Part shown: positions 10,533 through 20,398 of the stretch, piece after piece
Numbering within the stretch: the first letter of the stretch is position 1
Layout: every line of letters starts with the position of its first letter
DNA from: Stomorhina lunata
Lineage: Eukaryota; Arthropoda; Insecta; Diptera; Rhiniidae
Direction of reading: 5' to 3'
NCBI GenBank assembly: GCA_933228675.1
Contig: OW121742.1
Span: 106,036,940 to 106,100,939, forward strand
DNA length: 64,000 bases
The notes under the pieces: generated by a model
What the model was told of the DNA's origin: nothing
Seen by the model: only the letters and a program-made list of their open reading frames with translations
Database searches by the model: none
Program-made: the position numbers and the translations under genes

Positions 10533-11520
10533 CTGCAACAAATCAACAAATCGACATTATTACCACAATTAACAAGTTCATGACACAATTCACTATACAA
10601 TACAGAAAAAAAACTCATTTTAATAATTATATTTTAAATTTTATAACAAGATTTATTTATGTGAACAATTTTATTTTTTTTAATTTTATTTGTTTTTACA
10701 TTAATTTTCTTATTAAAACATATGCTTTTGTTTTTTTTTAATTTCTTATGCACTTTTTCCAAATAGCTGTCAATAAATTATTAATAAATTGTTGTTATAA
10801 AAGAGCTAATGTTAGGATTAATAACTGCAATTTGATTAAAAACTTAAGCCTGAAGGTATGCAATGGTTTTTATTATAAGCAATATTCCAGACTTTTTTTT
10901 ACTAAATTTTGATTTTTTCAAAAGTTTGACAAAAGTTGCTAAATTTTTTTAGCTAATTCGAAAAAAAAGCCTTTGGTCTTTCATTTCATTATACTAAGAG
11001 CACGGAGGTAAACCGAGCCAACTGACTTTTTCTCCAACGAAAACTGCCAATGCTAAATTTTATAGGACAATCTTGATGCGCTCATATCTCCCAAACTATG
11101 TATGCAGTAAACTTTTTTTTTTTCTTTAAAACAAACACAAGATCTCAGACTTCAATAAAATTCACACCTACATTTTGCCACTTGAAATGTCTTCGATACA
11201 TAAGCCTTTAAATTTCAATAATTTTACCATAAATTTTTGTTTCACAACATTTAGCTGACTTCAACCGATTTTTTCTATATATATGTATATATATCTTAGG
11301 AAAAAATATAGATTTTTCATTGCCAGATTCTTCTCTATCAAATGGCATTATTAGATTTTTGAAAAGTGATAGTCAAAAAATGCCTTTTTTGCAGCAGAAA
11401 TACCATAGTGCGACGCTAGTATTAACGAAATTTCTAGATGTGCCAATAAGATGCACAACATGGGACCTGGTTGAACAACGTAAAATTCTAAAAAATACAC
11501 ATTTTAATCAATTAAATGGG
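10533..11520. other. AT-rich, no gene recognised
   Basis: Low-complexity AT-rich sequence. It would be intron if the segment at 10096-10532 is really spliced. No convincing upstream exon with a donor in matching phase was identified. Confidence 0.3.
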
Positions 11521-11649
11521 ACCATCCCAGCAAAACTTTGGTAATGGCAAGTACTCTGATAACTGGTTACCTTGTAATGACTACAACATACCATCCGAAT
11601 AAATAATAAGTTATTACAGAAGTACTTATTTGTAATTAAGATGGTAATT

Positions 11650-11690
11650 AAAACTTAATGGCCCCGGTTCAAATCCCACCAAGGGCAACA
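11650..11690 (+). other. Isolated tRNA-type B box
   Basis: GGTTCAAATCC matches the pol III B box. The surrounding CCCCGGTTCAAATCCCACC does not form a proper T-stem, and no A box lies at the right distance upstream. It is best read as the relic of a tRNA-derived repeat. Confidence 0.3.
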
Positions 11691-11929
11691 ATTTTTTTTA
11701 GTTTTTTTTTTTATTTAAAGAGTCTTTTTAAATGATTTTTGAATTTTAAGAACTTAAATATTATCTTCTGTAAAAAAAATTTGTAAAACTAACTCACGTT
11801 AATGAAAAAATACCATCATGAGTCAATTTTGATTATTTAGGGGATGTTGAATACCAAACACGATTCTAATTGGTCTTAACTTGGTAAGCCCAACTTATCT
11901 GGTTCATCCTTCATCTCAATTGTGGACAC

Positions 11930-12270
11930 ACACCTCCACATGGTATCACCCGGGGAGCTAGTTTAACACCCATTAATATTGTGAGTTAACATGTTCCGAG
12001 AGTTGTCCCATAAGATCGATAAAAATGGGTTAGGATTACGGGCTAGTAACCCTCTCTTGAAAAAAATACAATGAAGAGGATAAAATTAGAATTGAAATGT
12101 CTCACTACCTAATGTTAGAGGAGGATGTCCGAAACTTCGATAGAAAGACCAAGTAGAGGAACATTTTTCAAAGCTTGGCCTATAAATTGGAGAATATTCG
12201 CACAATTGGAGAATATTCGCACAAGATCGAAATCCAACCTTAACAGGTTGTAACATTTAAGTAAGTAAGA
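11930..12270 (+). mobile_element. LINE-delta 3' region copy
   Basis: It shares its whole length, from GGTATCACC through the ATGGGTTAGGA phrase to the TTTAAGTAAGTAAG tail, with the inverted copy at 15809-16134. The last 160 bp encode a broken version of the GRPKFRWKDQVEED-type LINE C-terminus. A short duplication of GGAGAATATTCGCACAA sits near 12191-12224. It is not functional. Confidence 0.65.
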
Positions 12271-12502
12271 GTCAATCTTATGTAAAAACTTATACAAAAA
12301 AGAAGATTTAAATTGTTTAAGTTTTAAAATAATTTTAAAAAAGTTTTAAAATAATTACAAAAAATCGTATAAAAATATTTTTCCAAAAATTACAACAAAG
12401 CAAAAAAAAGCAGGGAAAAAACAAAGTTATTTTCACATGATTTTGGATCTAAAAATAAAAATTGTTTATATTAATTATAAGCTGCTAAGTTTTCAACATA
12501 TG

Positions 12503-12573
12503 AAGTAGCTCAGTGGAAGAGTCTCTGTCTAGCAGTCGGAGGGTCTGGGTTCGAGCCCCCATGGGATCATAAA
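12503..12573 (+). tRNA. tRNA-like sequence, probable pseudogene or SINE head
   Basis: TAGCTCAGTGGAAGAG gives a good D-arm/A box and GGGTTCGAGCCCCCA a good B box, with 37-38 bp between them as in a tRNA. The anticodon stem can pair CTCTG with CGGAG, but the loop is then 9 nt and not 7. The T-stem has a bulge. The acceptor pairs only TATGA with TCATA. It aligns by eye with lysine- or valine-type tRNAs. Decay of the acceptor and the loop size argue against a working tRNA; no anticodon is assigned. Confidence 0.4.
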
Positions 12574-12614
12574 AAAAATTTTGTATTTCGTTTAAAAATA
12601 TATGTTTTTAATAA

Positions 12615-12655
12615 AACAACAACAAAAAAGTTGTTGCTGTTGTTGTTGTTGCTTT
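12615..12655. repeat. (CAA)n/(TTG)n inverted microsatellite
   Basis: AACAACAACAAAAAAG is followed at once by TTGTTGCTGTTGTTGTTGTT, so the two runs form a short hairpin. Confidence 0.6.
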
Positions 12656-12864
12656 CAAATTGCTTACCCAAGCCATTACTTTTCTACAATTGGTAAGTAC
12701 TTGCCTCCAATGACATCCCCATGTTAATGTAATGACTTAAACAGCGAATGAGTAAGTAGTTCGTGTTCAATAGTTTAACTGTTTAACTCATTATTTGGTA
12801 ATGAAAAGTTTTACTGGGATTGTTCTGAAAGGAATACCATTAGGTCTCCTGTTGAGTGACCATT

Positions 12865-13260
12865 TCGAAATCCGTACTATTTAGCTAACAAGGTTGTGGC
12901 TTAGCATACTTTTCATATCTTTGAAAAGTGTAGAATATAAGACGGAGATTGTCAGGGTTTGAGGGGTCGCCTTTTTTGGGAATTGGTTTTCCGTTTGCTA
13001 TTTCCCAACAATAAGGAAAGACGCTGGACCGGTATGACATGTAAACTATATTACGCAAAGGACGAGCTAGGGAAGACAAGCTTTTCTTTAAAACTATTGG
13101 AGATATACAATCTGGGCTAGGTGATTTATTAACATTTAATTAGGACATACATTTTCATAACTGCGCGTGTTCTAAAAAAATACATTCGGCATAGTACAAG
13201 GAAGTATGAGAGGTAGTAGGTCTCTTTCGGGAAGGGGAGAGTTCGATGAAAATAAATTTT
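12865..13260 (-). mobile_element. Jockey-like LINE, RT N-terminal fragment
   Basis: On the - strand the frame gives LNVNKSPSPDCISPIVLKKS, then SSLARPLRNIVYMSY, then VFPYCWEIANGKPIPKKGDP and SNPDNLRLI. In jockey-clade LINEs this is the start of the RT domain (the 'K.PGPDGI ... W..A.V.PIPKKGD' block). Stops occur near 13145. The catalytic boxes are missing, so the piece is dead. Confidence 0.7.
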
Positions 13261-13289
13261 TGAACAAAAACACTAAACTTTAAGGAAGA

Positions 13290-13575
13290 CGATCTGGGGT
13301 TTCATTCGCCATTTATACAAAATTCTGAATCACATTTTGCAACGAAGCTTCTCTTATTTAGTCAATACAGCGCCAAATATCATATTTCAGAGTGTCAATT
13401 GTTTGTGTTATTTTGCACAAAAACCCGGTTTTTCAAATCACTCCAGAGAATATAATCCAACGGCGTTAAGCCACAAGAACGAGGCGGCCAATTGACATCA
13501 AGAAAGTACGCTGCTGCAATAACTGAATTGCTTGGCCGGTTGTGTTGTTGTATTAGGTTGGCCTGTTATTAAATA
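13290..13575 (-). pseudogene. Tc1/mariner transposase C-terminal relic
   Basis: The - strand reads LDVNWPPRSCGLTPLDYILW, then SDLKNRVFVQNN, then a stop. This is the third catalytic block of the DD41D-type transposases found intact elsewhere in the window (WPPRSCDLTPLDYFLWG). The final aspartate of LTPLD is kept, but SCD has become SCG. Divergence is much greater than between the 27.5, 53.7 and 57.3 kb copies, so this is an older lineage. Confidence 0.65.
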
Positions 13576-14535
13576 TGAAAAATAGATGTCACTTATGTTC
13601 TTCGAAATCAAGGCACTCCTCTTAGTCCAGTTCTAGGTGACAGTCCGCTTCAATAGGGTGAGTCCATTAGTAATCAGGAGTTATGGGAGTCGGGTTTGCT
13701 ACGCTTTAGAAGAGGTGCTACGATACACAGCAGCTCTTTATCCACAAGCTGGGCAGGTGTTGGGTATTGTAGCATTAATTCTAGACCAGTATGAATTAAG
13801 TCTACTACAATAATAATATATAATTATATATAATATAATAACAGGGTCAGTAATATCCTAATATGTAGTTCTCGACAGACTTCTCTTTCATCCGGTATCT
13901 ACACAAGTTTACAAATTGCGGTCAACTTTTGGATCAGAGCAGATGAGAACAAATGAGGTGCTGAATTCAAATCCGGATTTTGTTTTTCAAAATTGGTTCT
14001 AGTTTGTGAGATCGCGCATGTTAACAGCACTGCGTCATCATAATGGCAGTCAGCTGTTGGCTTCGCTGGAAATCTTATTTAAAACGGCAAAAGCCGACAG
14101 AAACTTTACGGCAAAGGCCGACACATCTTTCTCGATAACCGCAGATCCCTGGATTTCCAGCAGATAATCGACAGTGTGTTAAAAAATGTTTGCAAGATTA
14201 AAGTTCGAATGTCTCGCAAAATACCTACATTTTTTGCATTCCCGTTTCGATTTTTTTTTTTCCTAAAAACTTGGGTGATACAAGCGACTAACAAATAGAT
14301 AGACTACACCAAGATATAGCGAAAATCGAAAAACGAAAAAATATTAAGGATTTTTGGACTAGGGCATGATGGGTGATCACTGTTAGACTTTGATACATGA
14401 AATAGATCCCAAATTATACAAGCGACTCAGTTTTACTGCTTTTCGTTTTAAATTGAAAAGTTTTGCATAAAATGGAGTTTAGTTGTCAAAATGTGTAGAA
14501 AATGTGTATATTTAATATCTCGAAAACTGGAACCA
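13576..14535. other. Unrecognised sequence
   Basis: The - strand contains a 62-codon frame (14106-14294) and scattered open segments near a GGCAAAAGCCGACA / GGCAAAGGCCGACA doublet (about 14083-14122). I find no family resemblance. It may be older LINE debris. Confidence 0.3.
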
Positions 14536-14537
14536 AT

Positions 14538-14963
14538 GTCAAAAAACCCCAAATAACCTTAAAAACAGCTTTTGGTTGTTTAGATCCAAAACCGTGTATA
14601 CTTGTGCTATTATAGTTATCATAGAGATTACCATGCTTTTTTGAATATCTTCCAGAGATGCTTTGTATAAGGCGGTATTGAGTGGCTGATGGGATGTCTT
14701 CTGATATCTCTCTCTCTCTCTTAGCAACGAAGGTTCTTTCTCACATGACTCGTCGGTGAAAGATCTTATTCCGTTAGATGGTGGTTCGGATGACCCCTCC
14801 GAAGACATTCCAGAAGAAACTGTCTGACAGCCTGTTACTGTCCTGAGGGCTGCATCTTAACAGCTCTGGAGCTTTTTAAACTGCGTTTCGTTTACACTTG
14901 ATGAATACTCGGGTGCGGCATAATTTGCCACTGACCGATCAATTGCATTATACACCGCAAGTA
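14538..14963 (-). mobile_element. Jockey-like LINE, C-terminal part (3' half of a split element)
   Basis: The - strand frame gives YNAIDRSVANYAAPEYSSSV, then LQSC-stop-DAALRTVTGC, then the acidic MSSEGSSEPPSNGIRSF stretch. In jockey-clade ORF2 this is the block after the RT domain (Y.A..RS...Y..P.WSP..S ... LQ..QNAALR..TGC). It joins directly to the part at 16135-16620 once the two insertions at 14964-16134 are removed. Confidence 0.7.
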
Positions 14964-15806
14964 ATAGGTTTTTCATAAAACAAAAACGGTTTTGGATATC
15001 AATGAAATTCTATGTTCCTGCAAAAGCACGTTTGATGCCATTATATATGGAACTCGATTTCTTTTGCATGGCCACCACGGGCTCGCTTGCGGAAGTCCAG
15101 GTGCTCAACCCAATTTTCGATGGTTTTCAAGCATAAATTAGCCGATACTGCTGCAATTTCATGATCGATATTCGTACGAAGATCATCAATCGCTGCTGGC
15201 TTGTTGGTATAGACCATAGACCTGACGTAGCTCCACAGGAAATAGTCTAACGGCGTAAAATTGTACGACCAAGGCGGCCAATCGACTGGACCATTTCGTG
15301 AGATAAAACTTTCTCCAAACTTGCTTTTCAATAAATTGATTGTGACATTCGCTGTGTGGCTTGTGGCGTCGTCCTATTGGACCACATGTCCTCCAAGTCC
15401 ATATCATCTAATTAGGTAAAAAATATTCGGTTATCATTGAACTGTAGCGATTCCCATTCACAGTAACGTGCCAGTCTTGATCATCACGAAAGAAGTACGG
15501 CTCAATAACACCGCTGGCCCATAAACCGCACCAAAACGTATTTTTTTCGGGATGCAATGATTACTCATGGAGTACTTGTGGATTGCTGCCTGACCATTAA
15601 CGCATATTATGTTTATTGACGAAGCCATTCAGCCCGAAATGAGCCTCATCGCTGAAGAAGGTTCGCGCTCTTAATGCTGAGGCCACTGACTCCAAATTTC
15701 GGTAGTAAATTTTAATAATTTCGACTCGTTGGCTCGTATATCTTTCCTTCATGAAATGGCAAACCTTACTAAAAAGAAAAGTCAAAAGAGCAGCAAGAAA
15801 ACCCGA
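14964..15806 (-). mobile_element. DD41D Tc1/mariner, internally deleted
   Basis: It has the same TIR type as the 27.5/53.7/57.3 kb copies: TA-ATAGGTTTTTC at the left and AAAACCCGA-TA at the right. The element is 843 bp. The transposase is broken: a start like VCHFMKERYTSQRVEII is fused by deletion to RTFFSDEAHFGLNGFVNKHN (first catalytic D), and the third block survives as WPPWSYNFTPLDYFLWS. The middle block with the second D (QQDGATCHTA) is disrupted. It sits at a TA immediately outside the TAAG-type tail of the LINE-delta copy. Confidence 0.75.
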
Positions 15807-15808
15807 TA

Positions 15809-16134
15809 CTTACTTACTTAAATGGCCTATATTAACAACCTGTTAAGGTCAAAGGCCGAGCGCTTCGATCTTGTACACATATTCTCCAATTTCATAGGCC
15901 AAGCTTTGAAGAAAGACTTTCCTCTACTTGGTCTTTTTTTAGGACTCCCTCTTCAATTCTATTTTAACTTTTTCAGTTTTTTTCCATCTAGAATGGGTTA
16001 CTAGCCCGACGTCCTAACCCATATTTTTAAAGTTCTTATGGGAGAACTCCGGCACATTTTAGGTCACTTCATTAACGGGTGTTCATATAGTTTCGCCGGT
16101 GATACCACGAGGAGGTCGGTAGTCGTATTTCATC
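15809..16134 (-). mobile_element. LINE-delta 3' copy inserted in jockey-like LINE
   Basis: This is the reverse complement of the block at 11930-12270, beginning with a TACTTACTTAAATGGCC tail and ending near GGTGATACCACGAGG. It interrupts the jockey-like reading between SRNKVLKST-like and YNAIDRSVANYAAP. The mariner at 14964-15806 lies in or beside its tail. Confidence 0.65.
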
Positions 16135-16620
16135 ATTTTTTTCCTCAAGTGCTGCCGGCTAGTTGACTTGAGGACCTTATTCCTACTGCGTAATGCGTAG
16201 GAATAAGTTGCGGTGACATATGCTGAAGATGAGTATAGGCTGTCGAATGTCACTTCCAAAATTTTGATTTAGACATTCAGTTCCCGCGATACTTCCTTCG
16301 TCCATGTGGTAAAGAGCTTTGCCTATGATTTTGCTGGAGAAAGCTGTAGATTCCTGGCAGTGAAAATGTTTTTAACGTCCCATAAATATAAATCGGTTGT
16401 TATAGCAAAGCTCGTCTATATTATGTTATTAATTCCGATCCCTCAGGTGGTGGCGGGAGTTTAGTGAGGTATAAGTTAAACAAGATCGGGAAGAGAACTC
16501 CTCCAACTTACGGAACTCCTTCTTCAATTCTACAGTGTGTAGTTTTTTAAAACCAAAAGTTTTACAAAACGGATCTGGGAAAATATAAGCCATGGAAATG
16601 GTGTCTGGTAATTTACCAAG
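16135..16620 (-). mobile_element. Jockey-like LINE, RT middle (5' half of a split element)
   Basis: The - strand gives EEGVP-stop-VGGVLFPILFN, LYLTKLPPPPEGSELIT and later LEVTFDSLYS with RSRNKVLKS. These correspond to the GVPQGGVLSPLLFNLYL..LP.PPEG and LGVTFDS blocks of jockey-clade reverse transcriptase. The YADD box itself is not readable. Stops and shifts show it is inactive. Confidence 0.7.
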
Positions 16621-16670
16621 TCAATGGAATTTTGAAAAATATATCACGTTAGTCGCAGAGGGTTAAGGTA

Positions 16671-17202
16671 GAAACACAATTGGGACGAATGACTAATTTC
16701 GTCCAGCACGACGAATTCGGCTTTAAAAATTCGTGTTGTATATTCGTCCATTGAACACATTTGGGTCGAATAAACGTTGCTGACGCCATTTTTGTTTATT
16801 TTTCATTAGCACAAATTACACACACTTTCGTACATATCGCGCACTCACAACATTTGCAATTTTTTTTTATTTTATTCTTTCATTTTTTCACAAAAAGAAA
16901 ATATTTAATTAATTTTATTTGAAATAATTATTTTTTTGTTTACAATTTATAAGGTGACCATATTTTACAAAAACACATATAATTTCTAATACTTTACAGC
17001 AGAAATAGAAATACAGCCACTCTAAACCAGTTTAGTCGTCGTTCGTCTGCGTATGAAATAGAAATAAACCTATCGCACTATTCAATAGGCACGACGAATT
17101 TCGTCGTACGCATCTATTGTGAGCACTTTCATATGTTCTATTTCTATTTCTAACGACGAATATTCGTTCCGAAAAATTGGTCGTTCGTTCCAATTGTGTT
17201 TC
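16671..17202. mobile_element. 532-bp MITE with GAAACACAATTGG termini
   Basis: The ends are GAAACACAATTGGGACGAAT and the inverted copy of GAAACACAATTGGAACGAAC, alike over about 26 bp. The interior contains further inverted ACGACGAATTCG/CGTCGT phrases near both ends and no protein. TTAA lies 4 bp outside the left end and 5 bp outside the right end. If TTAA is the target, the element would be piggyBac-like, but the terminal bases differ and this is unsure. Confidence 0.6.
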
Positions 17203-18454
17203 ATACTTTAAAGTTAACAAAATATTCTAACCCTTGGCCAGCATTAGGTATAACATTTTTTTGTTACTGCAATGGTAGGTGTTCCGATAATGTCATAGAA
17301 CTAGTAAAAACCTAATGTGGTATCAATTTAATTCCCTAATGTTGTCAAATTGTTAATATGAAGTGTAAAATTTGCAGTGTCAATGTAACTTTAATAAGCT
17401 TTTGAATAAGTATTGTGTCATTTTGAACAAGGTTGTCATTGATTTTTCTTTGGGTGTACATTACGGCCATGAATCTTCCATGACTCCTTAACCAAAGAAT
17501 TGATGATTTATTACATTTTATACCAAAAAAAAAAAAAAAAAAAACTAAATGTACTTAAATGCCTGCAAATATTTGCTCTAATTACATATTAAATAAAGTT
17601 CATTTTTTAGGTTTTGTTTATCCAACAATTGCCAAAATATATATGAGATATTTTATTATATTTCATTTTGGGAACGGAAATAAATATTGACATATTATCA
17701 ATAAAAATAATAAGTATAAGAATATATGAAGTAAAACTGCAAAGTTATGAAAAAGTATTTGCCAAATTAAATGAAGTATTAAAAACACACAAAAATAAAA
17801 TTTTTCAAAAAATTTTGTTCGCTTCGAAATTAATGATGAAAAAGTAAATAAGGAAATTATTTAATATTTCTTTTTAAATATTTATGTACATTAGGGTGAA
17901 TCGTTTTTTCTAAAAGTGAAATTATATGGGATGATGCAGCCAAGAAACCTCCTCATGATGTGCCTAACTGCATATACTATTTAAAATTAAATAGTAGAAT
18001 CCCCAAACTCCCTGCTATTATTTTCTAAATCAACTCCGATTTTAAAGTTTTCAACAACCTGTATAGTTTTCTATATATTTTCTTAACATATTCCTAAAAA
18101 ACACTTGTACTTTTTACTAATTTTAAACTAATAAAAAAAACTAACACTTAAAAAAAAGATCCCAAAATAAACAACTAAATTTCGTACATTCACATCAAGT
18201 CTTTGTTGCTACTCGCTCGTGTCTTTGCTCTAAAACATTTACGAGGAAGAGACGGACTTGCTTTAGATATACTCGTGTGTTCGCCTCTAGACAAAAATTT
18301 ATTTTTATCCAGACATTTTTACATTGTAGGGCACTAGGTTCTTTGCTTCGTTTCTGATGTATAGCAAATATCTAGAAGATACAAACATAAGGTTGAATAT
18401 TGAGGTGTTTAGTCTTGACAGAGGGTATGTAAATAATTTGTACAGAAAACAAGA
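17203..18454. other. AT-rich, no gene recognised
   Basis: The region contains a poly(A) tract near 17526-17545 and unremarkable AT-rich sequence. I see nothing supporting a gene or repeat shared with the rest of the window. Confidence 0.35.
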
Positions 18455-19875
18455 ATTAAACTAGATCAGAACTAAACTAGAACTGAACTAGAACTGAACT
18501 AGAATTGAACTAGAACTGAACTAGAACTGAACTAGAACTGAACTAGAACTGAACTAGAACTAAACTAGAACTGAACTAGAACTGAACTAGAACTGAACTA
18601 GAACTGAACTAGAACTGAACTAGAACTGAACTAGAACTGAACTAGAACTGAACTAGAACTGAACTAGAACTGAACTAGAACTGAACTAGAACTGAACTAG
18701 AACTGAACTAGAACTGAACTAGAACTGAACTAGAACTGAACTAGAACTGAACTAGAACTGAACTAGAACTGAACTAGAACTGAACTAGAACTGAACTAGA
18801 ACTGAACTAGAACTGAACTAGAACTGAACTAGAACTGAACTAGAACTGAACTAGAACTGAACTAGAACTGAACTAGAACTGAACTAGAACTGAACTAGAA
18901 CTGAACTAGAACTGAACTAGAACTGAACTAGAACTGAACTAGAACTGAACTAGAACTGAACTAGAACTGAACTAGAACTGAACTAGAACTGAACTAGAAC
19001 TGAACTAGAACTGAACTAGAACTGAACTAGAACTGAACTAGAACTGAACTAGAACTGAACTAGAACTGAACTAGAACTGAACTAGAACTGAACTAGAACT
19101 GAACTAGAACTGAACTAGAACTGAACTAGAACTGAACTAGAACTGAACTAGAACTGAACTAGAACTGAACTAGAACTGAACTAGAACTGAACTAGAACTG
19201 AACTAGAACTGAACTAGACTGAACTAGAACTGAACTAGAACTGAACTAGAACTGAACTAGAACTGAACTAGAACTGAACTAGAACTGAACTAGAACTGAA
19301 CTAGAACTGAACTAGAACTGAACTAGAACTGAACTAGAACTGAACTAGAACTGAACTAGAACTGAACTAGAACTGAACTAGAACTGAACTAGAACTGAAC
19401 TAGAACTGAACTAGAACTGAACTAGAACTGAACTAGAACTGAACTAGAACTGAACTAGAACTGAACTAGAACTGAACTAGAACTGAACTAGAACTGAACT
19501 AGAACTGAACTAGAACTGAACTAGAACTGAACTAGAACTGAACTAGAACTGAACTAGAACTGAACTAGAACTGAACTAGAACTGAACTAGAACTGAACTA
19601 GAACTGAACTAGAACTGAACTAGAACTGAACTAGAACTGAACTAGAACTGAACTAGAACTGAACTAGAACTGAACTAGAACTGAACTAGAACTGAACTAG
19701 AACTGAACTAGAACTGAACTAGAACTGAACTAGAACTGAACTGGAACTGAACTAGAACTGAACTAGAACCAGAACTGAACTAGGACTGAACTAGAATTGA
19801 ACTAAAACTGATCTAGATCTTAACTAAAACTGATCTAGATCTTAACTAAAACTGACCTAGATCTTAACTAAAACG
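18455..19875 (+). repeat. 11-bp satellite array (GAACTAGAACT)n, about 125 units
   Basis: About 1.4 kb of GAACTAGAACT units, almost error-free in the core. One unit near 19210 is short by one or two bases, and a few single changes occur. Both edges decay. The right edge turns into a 22-bp higher-order form built on ACTAAAACTGATCTAGATCTTA. The unit contains TAG and TGA, and because 11 is not a multiple of three every frame is closed. The same satellite appears inverted at 20399-22075. Confidence 0.97.
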
Positions 19876-20398
19876 GCTGTAGCTAAAACCCAAAGAACGA
19901 AAGCTAGATCCAAAGCAGTAACGACCTATAATTGAAGCTAAAACTTATCCAGCACTTTCCTTACCCACTGTCCTAATCTTTTTCGTTATGATTTCTTTGT
20001 TTGTCGTAACAGCATTAATTATCATCATCATCATCATCATCATCTGCTCTTCTCTGCATTTGTTGTAAATATTTAAATACATGCGTTAAGGTAGTTTTGA
20101 AGCATAAAGAAGAAAAAGTATGTCAAAATTGTATTTAAGATATTTGAAAAATTTGATCTAAACAAATTATTTTATTGCCGTGAAAATTTATTTACATACA
20201 TTTCGGTAGACTCTTCTCGAGGGAGAGTTGAAAGATCTACAAATTAATGCATAGACGTTTAGATGTTTATTCAATTATTCAGTTCACTCATGCACTTGGA
20301 TTCGAATTGTCTTACTTTTACATACTTATATCTACTTGGTAGTAATTGAAAAATTAATTTGATTTTAAATATCAAAAGTTATCCACAGGGAGGCTCTT
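19876..20398. other. Unique spacer between inverted satellite arrays
   Basis: About 520 bp of non-satellite sequence with an ATC microsatellite (about 20019-20042). It would be the loop of any foldback formed by the two flanking arrays. No gene or RNA motif was recognised. Confidence 0.7.

Larger units (their letters stand above)
11523..12820. mobile_element. TIR element with tRNA-like inserts (composite)
   Basis: The ends are inverted: ATCCCAGCAAAACTTT on the left and, on the right, the complement of ATCCCAGTAAAACTTT. Subterminal similarity continues inward (GGCAAGTACT on the left, complement of GGCAAGTACTTACC on the right). No target duplication is evident. Inside lie a LINE-delta copy (11930-12270) and two pol III B-box-like sequences. 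No transposase is encoded. The superfamily is undetermined. Confidence 0.45.
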
